NCBI RefSeq assembly: GCF_011059145.1
Contig: NZ_JAALLT010000001.1
Coordinates: 727,250 to 791,249, forward strand
Origin: Halalkalibaculum roseum
Lineage (GTDB): Bacteria > Bacteroidota > Rhodothermia > Balneolales > Balneolaceae
DNA: 64,000 nt
Direction of reading: 5' to 3'
Below are positions 63,569 through 64,000 of this stretch, piece after piece. The number at the start of each line of letters is the position of its first letter. Position 1 is the first letter of the stretch. A program made the position numbers and the translations under genes. The notes below the pieces were generated by a model that saw nothing but the letters and a program-made list of their open reading frames with translations, was not told where the DNA came from and did no database searches.

Positions 63569-64000
63569 ATGCCAAAGAATATTAAGGATTTATCAAAAGG
63601 TAATAAAACCGAGGAGATTCTCAGATATTATTTCAAAGGTCTAGGTTTTTACGTTGTTAGAGGTGTTCAGGTTAATTATAAGAATGTAAATATTACAGAT
63701 ATTGATCTATTACTATACAATAAAAATTCTAGTTTTAGCAAAGAGAGAATAAATGTTGATATAAAAGACAAAAAGAAGCCTAAAGCAGTCGAAAGAATAT
63801 TTTGGACTAAAGGTATTCAAAACAACTTAGGTCTAGACAAGTGCATTGTGGCAACAAGTGATAGTAGACCGGAAGTGACCGAGTTTGGAAAAAAACAGGA
63901 TGTTGTTGTATTAGATGGAAGTTTTTTGTCTGAACTTAAAAGAAGAGATTTTAAAATTGATCGAGTTAGCGAAGAATATTTAAAAGAAGAGCTCTCGAAA
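63569..64000 (+). CDS. PD-(D/E)xK restriction-endonuclease-like protein (N-terminal part; cut by window edge)
   Basis: The frame starts one base after the previous stop and is open to the window end (144 codons). It has the nuclease fold pattern: NKTEEILRYYFKGLGFYVVR, then ITDIDLLLYN with the first acidic residue, and INVDIKDKKKPK with the Asp-x-Lys pair, followed by KGIQNNLGLDKCIVATSD. This matches Mrr- or Holliday-nuclease-like cores in order and spacing. It likely cuts DNA. The remaining part is outside the window, so a fused domain cannot be excluded. Confidence 0.75.
   Translation, partial: MPKNIKDLSKGNKTEEILRYYFKGLGFYVVRGVQVNYKNVNITDIDLLLYNKNSSFSKERINVDIKDKKKPKAVERIFWTKGIQNNLGLDKCIVATSDSRPEVTEFGKKQDVVVLDGSFLSELKRRDFKIDRVSEEYLKEELSK

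Larger units (their letters stand above)
56240..64000. mobile_element. Second mobile region (partial; right end outside window)
   Basis: The region begins with an integrase and contains an excisionase-like protein, a HUH replication protein with hairpins, small zinc-binding proteins and a reverse transcriptase with neighbours that look like defence genes. The composition is AT-rich. The left end is not clear; the right end lies beyond 64000. I infer an integrative element placed next to the first one at the same tRNA locus. Confidence 0.55.

Overview
The window looks like chromosome from a Bacteroidota/Balneolota-type marine or halophilic bacterium; this is inference from gene content and style. 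Supporting signs are outer-membrane beta-barrel and GH20/M1 envelope enzymes, many stand-alone receiver domains, DUF6090 proteins, a Bacteroidota-type integrase, and many genes without a strong Shine-Dalgarno sequence. No ribosomal marker is present to fix the taxon.

Region 1 (1-18.4 kb) is ordinary chromosome. It holds an ABC ATPase fragment, an acidic protein, an acyl-CoA carboxylase beta subunit, RarA, an ammonium transporter, an FMN reductase, an OmpR-type two-component pair, an M1 peptidase lipoprotein, a receiver protein, a YaiO-like barrel protein, a GH20 hexosaminidase and a small DUF2892 membrane protein.

Region 2 (18.4-56.2 kb) is best read as an integrative element of about 37.8 kb. 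It lies between a 3' fragment of a CAT-anticodon tRNA (18404-18450) and an intact tRNA of the same type (56166-56239). The two share a 32-base core with one mismatch. A tyrosine integrase sits next to the intact tRNA. The left end carries a phage-like recombination operon (DUF932, a 34-aa peptide, YqaJ exonuclease, a small possible SSB-like protein). The middle is unusual cargo: seven sensor kinases and four receiver-only response regulators, with no DNA-binding output domain. Much of this arose by duplication. Two REC-PAS kinase / REC / kinase clusters are paralogous, and each is followed by a copy of a roughly 340-bp non-coding repeat (33.3 and 45.05 kb), beyond which lies another kinase of one shared type. 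An M20 amidohydrolase and a Cys/Met-metabolism PLP enzyme form a small catabolic operon.

Region 3 (56.24-64 kb, cut by the window end) is a second mobile region. It has a Bacteroidota-type integrase, an excisionase-like protein, a compact HUH replication protein preceded by strong hairpins, two small zinc-binding proteins, and a defence-like block. That block starts with a strong promoter and a highly structured non-coding region, then a 68-aa protein, an XRE regulator overlapping a retron-type reverse transcriptase (NAxxH, YIDD and VTG hallmarks), a 413-aa unknown protein, and the start of a PD-(D/E)xK nuclease-like protein. This is the strongest candidate in the window for an undescribed system.
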